Shown: one piece after another, positions 16,724 through 26,060 of the stretch
Numbering within the stretch: the first letter of the stretch is position 1
Layout: every line of letters begins with the position of its first letter
NCBI GenBank assembly: GCA_002162955.1
Contig: MABD01000056.1
Span: forward strand, 62,001 to 126,000
DNA: 64,000 bases
Reading direction: 5' to 3'
Source of the DNA: Gammaproteobacteria bacterium 45_16_T64
GTDB lineage: Bacteria > Pseudomonadota > Gammaproteobacteria > Pseudomonadales > Ketobacteraceae
Program-made: the position numbers and the translations under genes
Notes under the pieces: model-generated
Told to the model about the DNA's origin: nothing
Databases searched by the model: none
The model's input: only the letters and a program-made list of their open reading frames with translations

Positions 16724-17698
16724 CTAGTCGACATAATCCACATTACTAAGTATTGAAGGGATATCTATATTTAGAAACTCTGCACTCTTTTTATTTACCA
16801 AAATCAATGGTGGATCTTGTGTTTTACTTTCAAGAGCGCTTGGCTTTATATTATCTACTAGAATTTTACTCGCCATTTCTCCAGACATTTTACCTAACGT
16901 ATAGAAGTCAGCAACAGGACCAAAGGTTGACCCCATTTCTATACCGTTTTTATTTGAGCTTAGGATTGGCACTTTTTGAGCCAGCGATGCTTCAATCAAA
17001 ATTTTCTCTCCACCACCTTGCATTAGAGTATCGGTTGTCGTGATAAAGGCATCAACCTTTCCCTCAAGGGCGCCCGCCATTTTCTTTACATCGGATAGAT
17101 CTACCGGTTCCTGATCGATCACCGTGATACCTTTCTTACGTAAGAGACGTCGAATATTGGTGGATTGAATTTTTGAATTGGGCTCACCCTTACGATGAAA
17201 AATAGCAACCCGCTTAGCATTTGGCAGAAGATCCCCCAACAGTCGAACATAATGCCTAAATGGTACAAAGTTGCTAGTGCCTACTAAGTTATTGGCCGAA
17301 TATTCGAACGATTCGATTAGCCCACTATCCGCAGGGTAGGTTACAATTGAGAACACAACAGGCATCGTTGATGGAACTATTTCTTTAATAATCGAAGTTC
17401 CCGATGTTGTTAACGTATAAACCAGATCAACATTGGCCTTTTTAAACTCCTCAGCGATACCCTTTTGTTTTTCTTTATCTATACCGCTCTTTCGATAGAT
17501 AATTTTGAGATTTTTACCTTCAATAATTCCCGCCTCTTTTAATCCGTCCTTAAAGCCCTGAACACTTTTAGGATAACCCGTCCATACAGACACCCCTATC
17601 ACGTATTCGCCCCCTTCCTTAGCAAAAGACGCTGCGCTAAATAGAAGTAGAATTGAAACGAGACACACTATAAATTTATTTCGATATGCGACATTCAT
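16724..17698 (-). CDS. ABC-transporter-type substrate-binding protein
   Basis: 324 residues with an N-terminal signal peptide (hydrophobic segment about 9-26 ending SFA) and the fold features of the 'ABC_sub_bind' family (PF04392): GVSVWTGYPKSVQGFKDGLKEAG at the start and a TTTDTLM segment mid-protein. No permease or ATPase gene is next to it. It sits between a porin and a hybrid kinase, so it more likely delivers a small ligand to the kinase's periplasmic domain than to a transporter. The ligand is unknown. Confidence 0.85.
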   Translation of the reverse strand: MNVAYRNKFIVCLVSILLLFSAASFAKEGGEYVIGVSVWTGYPKSVQGFKDGLKEAGIIEGKNLKIIYRKSGIDKEKQKGIAEEFKKANVDLVYTLTTSGTSIIKEIVPSTMPVVFSIVTYPADSGLIESFEYSANNLVGTSNFVPFRHYVRLLGDLLPNAKRVAIFHRKGEPNSKIQSTNIRRLLRKKGITVIDQEPVDLSDVKKMAGALEGKVDAFITTTDTLMQGGGEKILIEASLAQKVPILSSNKNGIEMGSTFGPVADFYTLGKMSGEMASKILVDNIKPSALESKTQDPPLILVNKKSAEFLNIDIPSILSNVDYVD

Positions 17699-17712
17699 AA
17701 TATCCGTACCCT

Positions 17713-18966
17713 TTAGAAATTGTATTTTGTAGAGAAAATGACTCGATCTAGATCTCCTTCTAGCCCCGATATTCTCTCACTTTCCGCCCGAATATATTCA
17801 AGACTCACTCTCATATTTTTGGTAGGTAACCACATCGTATTGATATGATAAGTCGTTACCTCTTCCGTCGCGGATGTTACTGAATCAAGACCATCGGCCT
17901 TCGCAGTATTAAATATCAATGCACTATTCCACGATGAGGCCCAGCGATGCTGATAGCTCAACATAAACGCTCTAACATCAACTAAGTCAATACCTCCCGC
18001 ACTATCAATAATCCCTCCAGGGAATACTGTGCCTGATACAAATCGCCCAATACCATCACCCCAATGTGCTTGGTAGCGTAATTGATCACGCTTACCGAAA
18101 TCTATTCTCCCGGCAACACTAACACCCCATGCTTGCTGACTATCACTGCAACTTCCAGGCATATCGCACCGCAATTGCCTCAAGAGGGCCGACACAGAGT
18201 GCTTCTTCAAATTATAACGGGCGATAAAATCAGGAATCCGATCGTCGTCTGGTCGCACAGCATTATTACTGCTATCGCGCAGATGGGTTTCAGGGTTCTC
18301 AATGGCTAGTTGTACACTGTCGCCATCAAAAGGCATGGTCCAGCGAATCATGGGAGTGCGTGAAAATGCTTGACCTGGCAATTCACCCAACGTAGTCGTA
18401 TGTGGGAATGCTGACAGGTTTTGAAATGTTGTCCACGCCTGGCCCATTAAATACCGGCCCGCACTCTTCGTGCTAACTTCACCAAAGGCTTGGCGTAAGC
18501 GAAAATCTGAATTATTATTCAATGTTTCCGAGCTAGAGGGTTTATTGCCAAAAAAATCACCCTCAATAAGGAAATTAATGGTTGAACCATCCGCTTGGCT
18601 ATTTGCCTTCACCCATAGCCGACTTTCTCTTGCCGTAAGTTTAATCTGGTCATCCTCACCATCACTACTCGTCGGCACCAAAGCGCTAATGAGAAACTCA
18701 TCCCCTAGACTGTTTGCTCCAGCACTCGTAGAGCTATAGACCATATCCAACTTAGCATAACCACCAACTTCCCATTCAACTTTCCCGCCGTTGTTATTTC
18801 TAGAAGGCTTGGCATCCCGGCGCTCAAGCTGCTCTAAGCGCTTTTTCAGATCCTCTACTGTTTTAGACAGCTCACTTTCTCTGCTTTGTTCTGCATAGGC
18901 TGTGCTAATAGAGACGCACATAAGCATGGTCATTTTAAGCGCGTGGAATAATCCTAACTTTGACAT
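17713..18966 (-). CDS. Outer-membrane porin (DcaP-like)
   Basis: 417 residues with a signal peptide ending AYA near residue 25, a short coiled coil (about 30-52; LKKRLEQLERR, typical of trimeric DcaP-like porins), then alternating beta-strands and a terminal Phe (KYNF), the outer-membrane insertion signal. Such porins pass small organic acids and similar solutes. It is first in the operon with the binding protein and hybrid kinase, which fits uptake plus sensing of one compound. Confidence 0.85.
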   Translation of the reverse strand: MSKLGLFHALKMTMLMCVSISTAYAEQSRESELSKTVEDLKKRLEQLERRDAKPSRNNNGGKVEWEVGGYAKLDMVYSSTSAGANSLGDEFLISALVPTSSDGEDDQIKLTARESRLWVKANSQADGSTINFLIEGDFFGNKPSSSETLNNNSDFRLRQAFGEVSTKSAGRYLMGQAWTTFQNLSAFPHTTTLGELPGQAFSRTPMIRWTMPFDGDSVQLAIENPETHLRDSSNNAVRPDDDRIPDFIARYNLKKHSVSALLRQLRCDMPGSCSDSQQAWGVSVAGRIDFGKRDQLRYQAHWGDGIGRFVSGTVFPGGIIDSAGGIDLVDVRAFMLSYQHRWASSWNSALIFNTAKADGLDSVTSATEEVTTYHINTMWLPTKNMRVSLEYIRAESERISGLEGDLDRVIFSTKYNF

Positions 18967-19276
18967 ATTAATTGGTCTCTAGTCTGATCCATATTGATGC
19001 AATATTTTCTATGTATCGACTCGACGCTAGGTTCTTTCAACAGGCAAGCACCCAACAAATCACGCCTACAAATTAGTCGAACTCAAGAAAAGCCTAGTTC
19101 CGTAAGTCTGAAAAATCAATTTACTCATAGATGTTGAAACCCCCAAATTAAAGGCGCTCGCGGGAAAGTAGGTTTTCAAGCTTAACGGCAATCCCCTCAC
19201 AAGTGAAAGAGTACACTCCCCCCATCTTAGCTATTGGTTTTACTGGAAAATTCGCCCTTTTGTCGTATGCTGACTA
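18967..19276. other. Divergent promoter region
   Basis: 310 bp between the divergent porin and CHASE-kinase genes. It presumably holds both promoters. I see no strong repeat, riboswitch or terminator, and no small ORF with a good ribosome-binding site. Confidence 0.5.
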
Positions 19277-21124
19277 ATGATTAACGCTAGGATCAGGACA
19301 CTTTATAATCGTCAAGCAATGAAGGTATACAACCAAATGAACCAAGATATTAGTAGCAGGGATGTACTAGAAGACCCTAGAGAAAAGCTCATCCGCTCCG
19401 CCAGACTACATTTTGTACACTGGATCGTTATTGCGCTGTCGATTCTGCTCACAGTTGGTGCGTGGTATTTCTCAAAACAACAATTAGATCAAAAGCTTGA
19501 AGCCAAATTTCACCGAGAGGCTGAGCAGGTCGTAGAGCTTATTAAAGAGCGAATGGCCTTGTATGAAAACGCACTCTGGGGAGGCGTTGCGCTAATAGAT
19601 TCAAACCAAGGTGAAATATCCTATACCCAGTGGCTAGCGTATTCCAATAGCCTGAATATAGACAAGAGCTACCCTGGTATAAATGGCTTTGGCGTTATAT
19701 TTAATATTCGTCCATCGAAAATGGAAGCATATCTGACGAAAGAACGGGAAATTCGCCCAGACTACAAGCTTCACCCAATCCATAAAGAAAGTGAATTTTG
19801 GCCAATAACCTATGTGGAACCCGCGGACTCCAATAAGAAAGCCATTGGCTTAGACATGGCTTTCGAGACTAATCGATATACTGGCATTAAGAAATCAAGA
19901 GATACCGGCACCGCTCAACTTACAGGGCCGATTATATTAGTTCAGGATGCCAAGAAGACGCCAGGGTTCCTTTTTTACACGCCATTTTACGAGCAAGGCA
20001 ACAAACCCATCACCCTCGAATCGAGACGAAAAAACATCGTTGGAGTAACGTACGCTCCCTTCATCATGTATAAACTTATGCAAGGAGCACTATCAACACA
20101 AAGTAGGCATGTGGGTATTACCATTAAGGACCAAGGCGAGTTACTCTATTCTGACGACAACGAGAGTCTCGCTGACTACGATAAGAATCCACTCTATAGA
20201 AAATCCGTTAGCGTAGATCTATACGGTCGTACCTGGGCTTTCGACATTCAATCTGACCTTAAGTTTAGAGCGGCCTCTGCCAGCAGCCAACCGTCCTGGA
20301 TTCTTTTGGGGGGGGTCATTATCGACTCGCTGTTAATTGGCCTGTTTCTTTTCCTTAGAAGTGCCAATAGAAAAGCCCTGGTTTATGCTGATCAAATTAC
20401 CGAAAAACTTGAAAATAAAACCAGGCGGTTAGAAAAATCCAATCAGGATTTGGAGCAATTCTCTTATGTTGCATCTCATGATCTAAAATCACCTCTCAAT
20501 GGGATCAAACAATTAGCCAGCTGGATCGAAGAAGATTGCCAGGATATATTGCCACTCGAATCCAAAAAGCATCTAGGCCTTTTAAGAAGCAGAAGCCAGC
20601 GGATGATAAAGTTGCTTAATGACTTATTGGAATATTCACGCATTAATCGGCAAGAATACACACCTGAGCTAGTCGATCTAAGAGCAATGGTTAATGACAT
20701 AACCGAGTTACTTGATTTCCCTGATAGCTTTAACGTCTCCACTACTGATATACAACCCAGAATTCAACGAGCTCCTCTTGAAATAGTACTCAGAAATTTG
20801 ATATCAAACGCAATCAAACATCATGATAAAGATAGCGGAGAGATAGTTGTCAACTATACCGACATGGTGACGATGCACGTGATTAGTGTTATGGACGACG
20901 GCCCAGGGATACCAGAAGAGTATCATAGCAAGGCATTAGAGATGTTTAACACATTACAACCTCGTGATGAAGTCGAAGGCAGCGGTATGGGATTAGCTAT
21001 CGTCAAGAGAATCATCGAACATCACGGAGGTAAACTCGAAATAGAAAATCGCTTCCCTCGTGGAAGCAGCTTTATTCTAAGTTGGCCTGTAGTCCAGCAA
21101 GGAGCTCAACAAGGCGTTCTATAA
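19277..21124 (+). CDS. CHASE-domain sensor histidine kinase
   Basis: 615 residues: membrane helix (about 50-66), CHASE extracellular sensor (about 75-320, with SYPGINGFGVIF and the FYTPFYE segment), second helix (about 340-360), short coiled coil, HisKA with SHDLKSPLNG near residue 400, and HATPase with DDGPGIP and GSGMGLAIV. It lacks a receiver domain and no response regulator is adjacent. The first ATG has no good ribosome-binding site; ATGs at codons 15 and 21 (the latter with AAGG upstream) are possible real starts. It is divergent from the porin operon. Confidence 0.9.
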   Translation: MINARIRTLYNRQAMKVYNQMNQDISSRDVLEDPREKLIRSARLHFVHWIVIALSILLTVGAWYFSKQQLDQKLEAKFHREAEQVVELIKERMALYENALWGGVALIDSNQGEISYTQWLAYSNSLNIDKSYPGINGFGVIFNIRPSKMEAYLTKEREIRPDYKLHPIHKESEFWPITYVEPADSNKKAIGLDMAFETNRYTGIKKSRDTGTAQLTGPIILVQDAKKTPGFLFYTPFYEQGNKPITLESRRKNIVGVTYAPFIMYKLMQGALSTQSRHVGITIKDQGELLYSDDNESLADYDKNPLYRKSVSVDLYGRTWAFDIQSDLKFRAASASSQPSWILLGGVIIDSLLIGLFLFLRSANRKALVYADQITEKLENKTRRLEKSNQDLEQFSYVASHDLKSPLNGIKQLASWIEEDCQDILPLESKKHLGLLRSRSQRMIKLLNDLLEYSRINRQEYTPELVDLRAMVNDITELLDFPDSFNVSTTDIQPRIQRAPLEIVLRNLISNAIKHHDKDSGEIVVNYTDMVTMHVISVMDDGPGIPEEYHSKALEMFNTLQPRDEVEGSGMGLAIVKRIIEHHGGKLEIENRFPRGSSFILSWPVVQQGAQQGVL

Positions 21125-21170
21125 CTATTACAGTAAGACGCCTTTAAAATTTCATCTATCATCGTATTAG

Positions 21171-21211
21171 AAAAATGATGTTGGAATTTGCATTTCGCGA
21201 ATTCCAACATC
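21171..21211 (-). terminator. Terminator of the nadM-nadV operon
   Basis: A perfect 12-bp stem GATGTTGGAATT (21177-21188) / AATTCCAACATC (21200-21211). On the minus strand it is followed by ATTTTTCT, giving a good intrinsic terminator 30 nt after the nadV stop. Confidence 0.75.
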
Positions 21212-21240
21212 AATCTCGACTAAAAATAGTCCATCCATAT

Positions 21241-22647
21241 TTACTTAGTAATTACGCCCTGTACAGCCCGATTACGCACTTGCTCAAAATCATATTCTTT
21301 GATGATATCACCGTTACGAAATACTGGTACCATCATGTTATTTTGTTGACCAATATCTTGCGCTCGAATTGTGCAGATCTCTCCAGTGGTGGATTGCACC
21401 ACCGCCAAACGGCCTTTTTTCGAACGTTTACCGTGATCAGTCACAGGGTCCTTAAAGACATCCCTCCACAACCCATCCACTTTGGCAGACGATGCTTTCA
21501 TAGCGAATTGCATCGTATCCCGATTAATTTTCTGCAATAATTCGCCGCCCATTCCGAACGCCACGTTGTCAGCACTTTGTCTACGTTGCTTCATCGCGGC
21601 TAATATTGCTTCAATGGTTTGTTGTGATATACCATCCCCTTGAATCACACGAATATACTCCGGTAATACGCGATACCCTTTACTGTTAACCTCGCTACCA
21701 AAATTTTTCATCAAACGTTCGACAGTTTCGATAACAATATTCACCGGATCACCGCTATCGGGGCGAACCACCAAGGTCCCACCAGTAGACACCACCTTGG
21801 CTTTTAACTCATCCCCCCAAATATTATCGATGGCGTTCCATAAATCATAAGAGTCACTCACAACCGCCACTAACTTTCCTGGACCGGCGAATTGATCCAA
21901 CATATTGGCGTAGGCATCGGCTTCGTTATCTTTACCCCAGCTTGTAATAGTACTGTGTTCAGCAGCGGGAATAGAAAACCCCGCCATCTCTGCACCATAA
22001 TATCGTCTGGCCGCGACTATCGCACTGATGGTATCGGTGCCTTGGAAATTTACCAAGTGGGCCGTACCACCGATGGCGGCCGCTTCTTCAGTAGTAGCCC
22101 CTCTCGCACCAAAATCGTGTAATTTAAAATCGATACCATCGGTACTATCAGCAGTCTCCTCCATATAGCGCTGAATCACTTGTCGGCAATTCCATGACAC
22201 CGTCGCGACCGTTGTTGGGTACCACACGGCCCGTAATAACGCGGTTTCCACATAACTGGTTAACCAGGCGCAATTGGGGTCGGTATTCATCACCTGCACC
22301 ATAGCATTTTTCACGGGAATAACAGTACCTTCCGGTATAGCCTCGATCTCTATGGGTAAATATCCGTCGTACTCCTTGAGGATATAACGCCAGCCTTCTT
22401 CATTAAACGGCACACCGTGAGCATCAAAGATGATTTTGGCTTCATCCACGTCATCGTTAGTGATTGGCTTGGTTAAATATTCTTTGATAAACATCTGCAA
22501 ACCAAAGAACACCGCACTTTTATACTGGCCACCACGGGCTTCAATATAACTCGATACCTGCGTAGTGCTCGGTGGATATTGTAAGAAGTGGGACGCTTTA
22601 TAAGAGTCCGCGTTTAAAATTATATTGCGATTGCTGTAACTAGTCAT
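21241..22647 (-). CDS. nadV: Nicotinamide phosphoribosyltransferase
   Basis: 468-residue NAMPT/NadV, which turns nicotinamide and PRPP into NMN. Family landmarks include DSYKASHF near the N-terminus, the HDFGARG segment, GTDT, VVSDSYD and GGTLVVRPDSGDP. Length matches the family (about 460-490). It is the second gene of an operon with nadM-Nudix (77-nt gap), making a two-step nicotinamide-to-NAD+ salvage route. The same gene pair is known from phages that restore NAD+ during host immunity. Here its promoter element is shared with the KptA/macrodomain operon (see 23902 and 31633). Confidence 0.95.
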   Translation of the reverse strand: MTSYSNRNIILNADSYKASHFLQYPPSTTQVSSYIEARGGQYKSAVFFGLQMFIKEYLTKPITNDDVDEAKIIFDAHGVPFNEEGWRYILKEYDGYLPIEIEAIPEGTVIPVKNAMVQVMNTDPNCAWLTSYVETALLRAVWYPTTVATVSWNCRQVIQRYMEETADSTDGIDFKLHDFGARGATTEEAAAIGGTAHLVNFQGTDTISAIVAARRYYGAEMAGFSIPAAEHSTITSWGKDNEADAYANMLDQFAGPGKLVAVVSDSYDLWNAIDNIWGDELKAKVVSTGGTLVVRPDSGDPVNIVIETVERLMKNFGSEVNSKGYRVLPEYIRVIQGDGISQQTIEAILAAMKQRRQSADNVAFGMGGELLQKINRDTMQFAMKASSAKVDGLWRDVFKDPVTDHGKRSKKGRLAVVQSTTGEICTIRAQDIGQQNNMMVPVFRNGDIIKEYDFEQVRNRAVQGVITK

Positions 22648-22724
22648 GATGGAAATCCTCCAGTCATCTTAGAATAGTGCTGGGTCTATCCCTGCACTGA
22701 AAATATTACCTATATCTACTTGTT

Positions 22725-23786
22725 CTACATACCTGTCATTTTTTTAATGATGAAATAGTGATCCTCAAAAATTTTCGTTGGATCAAGATTAGCCAGTGGA
22801 ACCCACTTAGCATATTTTGCATCATCACTGCCTTTTACTTTTGGTAGTGCCTTATTAGGCTCCAATTCCATATAGAAAGCATGTGTAATCGTTCTACCCC
22901 GCGCCGATCGATGAGGATCATCAAACACTTGCTGAGATTTGATAGAGCCCTTTAATACCGGTGCCGGGACTTTTAAGCGTGTTTCTTCACGTAGTTCACG
23001 CAAGCAGGCATCCACTAATTTTTCATCGTGGTCCAAGAAACCACCGGGTAATGCCATCAAGCCCTTGCCTGGTCTTGCTTTACGCTCCACCATCAAAATA
23101 TGTCCACTTTGAACCACCACCGCATCTACCGTAACAAACGTAGGTGCATAAGGAGCGGCATCCCACGCTTGTTTGTATTTAACCACGAAGTCATGTTCTC
23201 CTTTTACCTCAACGTAGGTCTCGGTATCGTAAAACGCGACAATGTTTTCACGCACATTACTCGGCAATACTTGCTTTGCGTTGTCACTTTCTATGTAGCT
23301 AGTGTCATTTTCTGCTGAGCCCAATATCGCTGCGCGAATGGGTGTTGCACTAATCCCATCGAAGTTCTTAACTTGTACCGCGCCCCACTGAGGGAAAAGG
23401 TTCAAATAGTAAGAGCTTTCATCTTTGCTGTGACCTATCAAACCGACTTTCGGTGTTTTGTGAGGTATACCATGGTGGGCTGTCACTAAACCATTTACCG
23501 TCGCCTGAACATTCCGCGTCCAAGATTCGTCGTTATAAACAATATCCATCAATGGTGCGATATGAATACGGTTGTTATCTGCTTCAGAAATAGCACCGCG
23601 AATCATGGTTTCACGTTCAGATACAGTCCATGGGTTACGAGCTGATCGGGGTTGGTGAGCTGAACCACATAAGATAATCATCTGCTCAGCTTGCTGTAGT
23701 CCTGCCTGAATTACCTCGAGGTGCCCCATATGAAAGGGCTGAAAGCGGCCGATAAAGACCAAAAAGTCGAATTCTTTGTTGCTCAT
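22725..23786 (-). CDS. nadM: Bifunctional NMN adenylyltransferase/Nudix hydrolase
   Basis: 353 residues. Residues about 1-180 are a NadM-type NMN adenylyltransferase (GRFQPFHMGH at 13-22, ISATPIR near 145), which makes NAD+ from NMN. Residues about 205-350 are a Nudix domain with the box running from GGFLDHDE to REETRL, as in the NadM-Nudix proteins that hydrolyse ADP-ribose. Two-domain proteins of this size are a known family. It is the first gene of the operon with nadV. A promoter with an operator-like inverted repeat lies about 110 nt upstream. Confidence 0.95.
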   Translation of the reverse strand: MSNKEFDFLVFIGRFQPFHMGHLEVIQAGLQQAEQMIILCGSAHQPRSARNPWTVSERETMIRGAISEADNNRIHIAPLMDIVYNDESWTRNVQATVNGLVTAHHGIPHKTPKVGLIGHSKDESSYYLNLFPQWGAVQVKNFDGISATPIRAAILGSAENDTSYIESDNAKQVLPSNVRENIVAFYDTETYVEVKGEHDFVVKYKQAWDAAPYAPTFVTVDAVVVQSGHILMVERKARPGKGLMALPGGFLDHDEKLVDACLRELREETRLKVPAPVLKGSIKSQQVFDDPHRSARGRTITHAFYMELEPNKALPKVKGSDDAKYAKWVPLANLDPTKIFEDHYFIIKKMTGM

Positions 23787-24186
23787 GGCAGCAAGTTCCT
23801 TGCTGTTAGTGCTCTCTAAAGAGCGTGAGGTGAGTTCGGTCTATCCGAATTACCGTTTTTAGTCGACTAAATGAATCCCATCCAATCGATTAGCTTGACC
23901 ACATAGTGGCATACTGACACTATGTGGTCAAGGAGTTATTTTTACTACCTTGTGGATACCGACTCTTATCGTCCCGCATCTTAGCCGATCTCTAACTATA
24001 TAGGCACCCGAAAACCCAATACAACATACTATGGACAGGCCTCTTACTTGTTAATGATGACTTATTCCAAAGGCTATCGGCTTTCGAGCAAACCTTCTAC
24101 ATGAGATCATTTTTGATAAGGCATCAAATAATGATAAATAATTGCTTCGTGAGAGGTTATTGATGCAGACAGAAGAGATGCATTTT
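23787..24186. other. Promoter region of nadM and 3' flank of the oxygenase gene
   Basis: 400 bp without a gene. The nadM promoter and operator lie at 23902-23931. The rest (about 23935-24186) shows no strong terminator, repeat or well-supported small ORF. Confidence 0.6.
23902..23931 (-). promoter_or_regulatory. nadM-nadV promoter with operator-like inverted repeat
   Basis: On the minus strand TTGACC (complement of 23926-23931) and CACTAT (complement of 23903-23908) are spaced by exactly 17 nt. Over the spacer and -10 lies CATAGTG-N9-CACTATG (23902-23924), inside a perfect 15-bp inverted repeat (23894-23908 / 23918-23932). The same arrangement occurs before the NADAR gene at 31633-31663. A DNA-bound repressor is more likely than a terminator, since the repeat coincides with promoter elements. 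Confidence 0.7.
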
Positions 24187-24753
24187 CTATTTTGGCATCG
24201 TTCGTCTATACATCACATCAGTTCGTATCACATATTTGGTACCTTTGATCACTTCACAGCCTTCATGTTCTAGAGGGTGCTGAAAGAGAATACCTCTACC
24301 CATTTTTGGCGAAAACGATAATTCTGGCTCAACCAAAAAACCGGTTTCACCACCTTCTTCGACTTCATTTAGATAAATGAGAAACGTATAAAAACTACGC
24401 TCATCTTTATTTCGCTCATAGCTACTGTCAGAGCGCGGCTTAAACTGCATCCCCTTCTTATATCGATAACATCTAAAGAGTTCATTAAGTCCAACAACCT
24501 CATAATCAAAGATAGATGTAGGGATTCTGTGTCTAACTCTCTGAAAAAGGTAATCAGCTAATTCAAAATCTGTCTTCATAACTCTTTGATTGTTGCGAAT
24601 ATCCGGCTTATAGGCTTCTCCACGTAGTGTAATCACGGGAGCAGCGGTAGGATTATTGCTATCGATAAAGTGTATAATCGAATCACATTCCTTTTGAGAC
24701 AGTAGATCCTCAACCACCATTATATAGTGATTGGTATCATCAAGTAGATCCAT
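24187..24753 (-). CDS. 2OG-Fe(II) oxygenase-like protein (prolyl 4-hydroxylase type), altered metal site
   Basis: 188 residues with the double-stranded beta-helix layout of prolyl 4-hydroxylase-like dioxygenases: YLNEVEEGGET after the first metal motif, then LFQHPLEHEG and GTKYVIRTDVMY with the 2-oxoglutarate-binding basic residues. The usual H-x-D metal motif reads R107-S-D109 (FKPRSD), so one iron ligand is missing. A CGC codon stands where CAC would give His, a single-base difference. Its ATG overlaps the TAA of the upstream GyrB-like gene (TAATG), so the two are translationally coupled. It may be inactive, a pseudoenzyme, or a different chemistry. Confidence 0.75.
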   Translation of the reverse strand: MDLLDDTNHYIMVVEDLLSQKECDSIIHFIDSNNPTAAPVITLRGEAYKPDIRNNQRVMKTDFELADYLFQRVRHRIPTSIFDYEVVGLNELFRCYRYKKGMQFKPRSDSSYERNKDERSFYTFLIYLNEVEEGGETGFLVEPELSFSPKMGRGILFQHPLEHEGCEVIKGTKYVIRTDVMYRRTMPK

Positions 24754-25865
24754 TAATCTTGACTCTGTAATAAATGTAGTAACTCCCCGTTCTTTTTGAA
24801 GTAGCCCTTAGCCTGTTGAAAGGTCACCTCTATCACTGCATTAAAAACTTCGCCATTAATGAGTCGATCTTTCGTCGGGGAAGAAAATTGAGGATCCCCT
24901 ACGTTTACATGCACTATTAGATACAATCCCTTCGTGAGTCGCTTTGACCACGCCTCAACATCTAGCGTTGCAGACGTTTGTATTGATACTGCTTTGGTTA
25001 ATCCTAGAGTCACAGCATCGACATGAACACCACCATCGTTAGTGCAAAGATGATTGGCAAAACTACGCTGATGGCCGGGCCCACCGGACCAGCATAGCGC
25101 GAGTTCGACTTTCGTATTTTTTTCTATCGTATCAAAATGCAATACAGGAGGAGGAACCTTGTCTCTATATGCCCTGTTTTCGAATGACATTATTTTCTCT
25201 AAATAACCAACGATTCCGTTAGGAGAGTAGAATTTTTCTATATCTTCCTGGCTACTTTTTAGCTGAAGCGTTAGTCCTCTACAAAGAAATGATAATTCCT
25301 CAAAACGCGATGATATCGCTTGCTTATCAAAAACCAGTGAAGAAAAGTACTTCGCACTTGGATGAAACAATATTCTAGTGCCTGTTTTTTCCGTCGTACC
25401 TTTATCGATGAGGTCGCTAGCGTATCCATTTTCAAACCTCATCCGCCATTGAGTACCATCTTTGAAACTATCAACGTCAACATAATCACACAGCGCATTA
25501 ACAGGGGCCAACCCAATACCAATTAACGTTCCCACATGTGTGTGAGGCCTATGATTATCCCACGTCGCTCCAGCATGCAGGGTGGTCATGATGATTTCTA
25601 AGACAGACTTTCCGTGAAATTCATATATAGGAATTCCTTCGCCATCGTCGACTACTTCCACATCACCATTATCAAATAGAGTAATGGATACCAAGGAAGC
25701 CTTACCTGCAAGGAACTGATCTATGCTATTACTCACTATCTCCATTAGCATAACAAAAAGGCCAGTTCCATCATCTGTATCACCCACATACATACCTGGC
25801 CGTTTTTTCACTGGGTCTAAACCTTTTAACACAACGATCTGACTAGCATCGTATTCATCGAGCAT
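24753..25865 (-). CDS. Stand-alone GyrB/ParE-type ATPase domain without TOPRIM
   Basis: 370 residues closely resembling only the N-terminal ATPase and transducer region of type IIA topoisomerases: LDPVKKRPGMY, the Bergerat N-box EIVSNSIDQ, DDGEGIP, the ATP lid HVGTLIGIG and the QTK-loop-like DPQFSSPTKDRL. It then stops before the TOPRIM domain that cleavage and GyrA/ParC pairing need. The full ParE is encoded at 45085-46974, so this is an extra paralogue, not a broken housekeeping gene. I chose the ATG with GAGG 8 nt upstream over a GTG ten codons earlier. It overlaps the oxygenase gene by 1 nt. The role is unknown; it could interfere with or sense gyrase. Confidence 0.8.
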   Translation of the reverse strand: MLDEYDASQIVVLKGLDPVKKRPGMYVGDTDDGTGLFVMLMEIVSNSIDQFLAGKASLVSITLFDNGDVEVVDDGEGIPIYEFHGKSVLEIIMTTLHAGATWDNHRPHTHVGTLIGIGLAPVNALCDYVDVDSFKDGTQWRMRFENGYASDLIDKGTTEKTGTRILFHPSAKYFSSLVFDKQAISSRFEELSFLCRGLTLQLKSSQEDIEKFYSPNGIVGYLEKIMSFENRAYRDKVPPPVLHFDTIEKNTKVELALCWSGGPGHQRSFANHLCTNDGGVHVDAVTLGLTKAVSIQTSATLDVEAWSKRLTKGLYLIVHVNVGDPQFSSPTKDRLINGEVFNAVIEVTFQQAKGYFKKNGELLHLLQSQD

Positions 25866-25917
25866 TAATTGCGCCTCATAAATGTAGTTACACACCTAAT
25901 TTGAGGTTACAATTTTA

Positions 25918-25951
25918 TCATTTCTGACGCTAAAAAACTGATTTTTGACGC
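25918..25951 (-). promoter_or_regulatory. 21-bp-period direct repeat upstream of the GyrB-like gene
   Basis: TCATTTCTGACGC (25918-25930) and TGATTTTTGACGC (25939-25951) match at 11 of 13 positions and are exactly 21 bp apart, two helical turns. They lie about 55-85 bp upstream of the GyrB-like start, next to a minus-strand GATAAAAT -10-like box. This placement fits an activator or repressor binding as a tandem dimer. The regulator is unknown. Confidence 0.45.
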
Positions 25952-26060
25952 ACATCATACAGAAAACAATATCTGTTTTTCGCAATTCCTTTATCCTAAT
26001 AACCTGGCCACACAAAAATCATAAACACAACGTACGAAACAAAAATTGATAAAAGCATCT

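Noticed and set aside
23894-23932. Terminator interpretation of the 15-bp inverted repeat
   Set aside because: A T-rich stretch follows on the plus strand, but no plus-strand gene precedes it and the repeat overlaps well-placed -35/-10 boxes shared with the NADAR promoter, so an operator is preferred.
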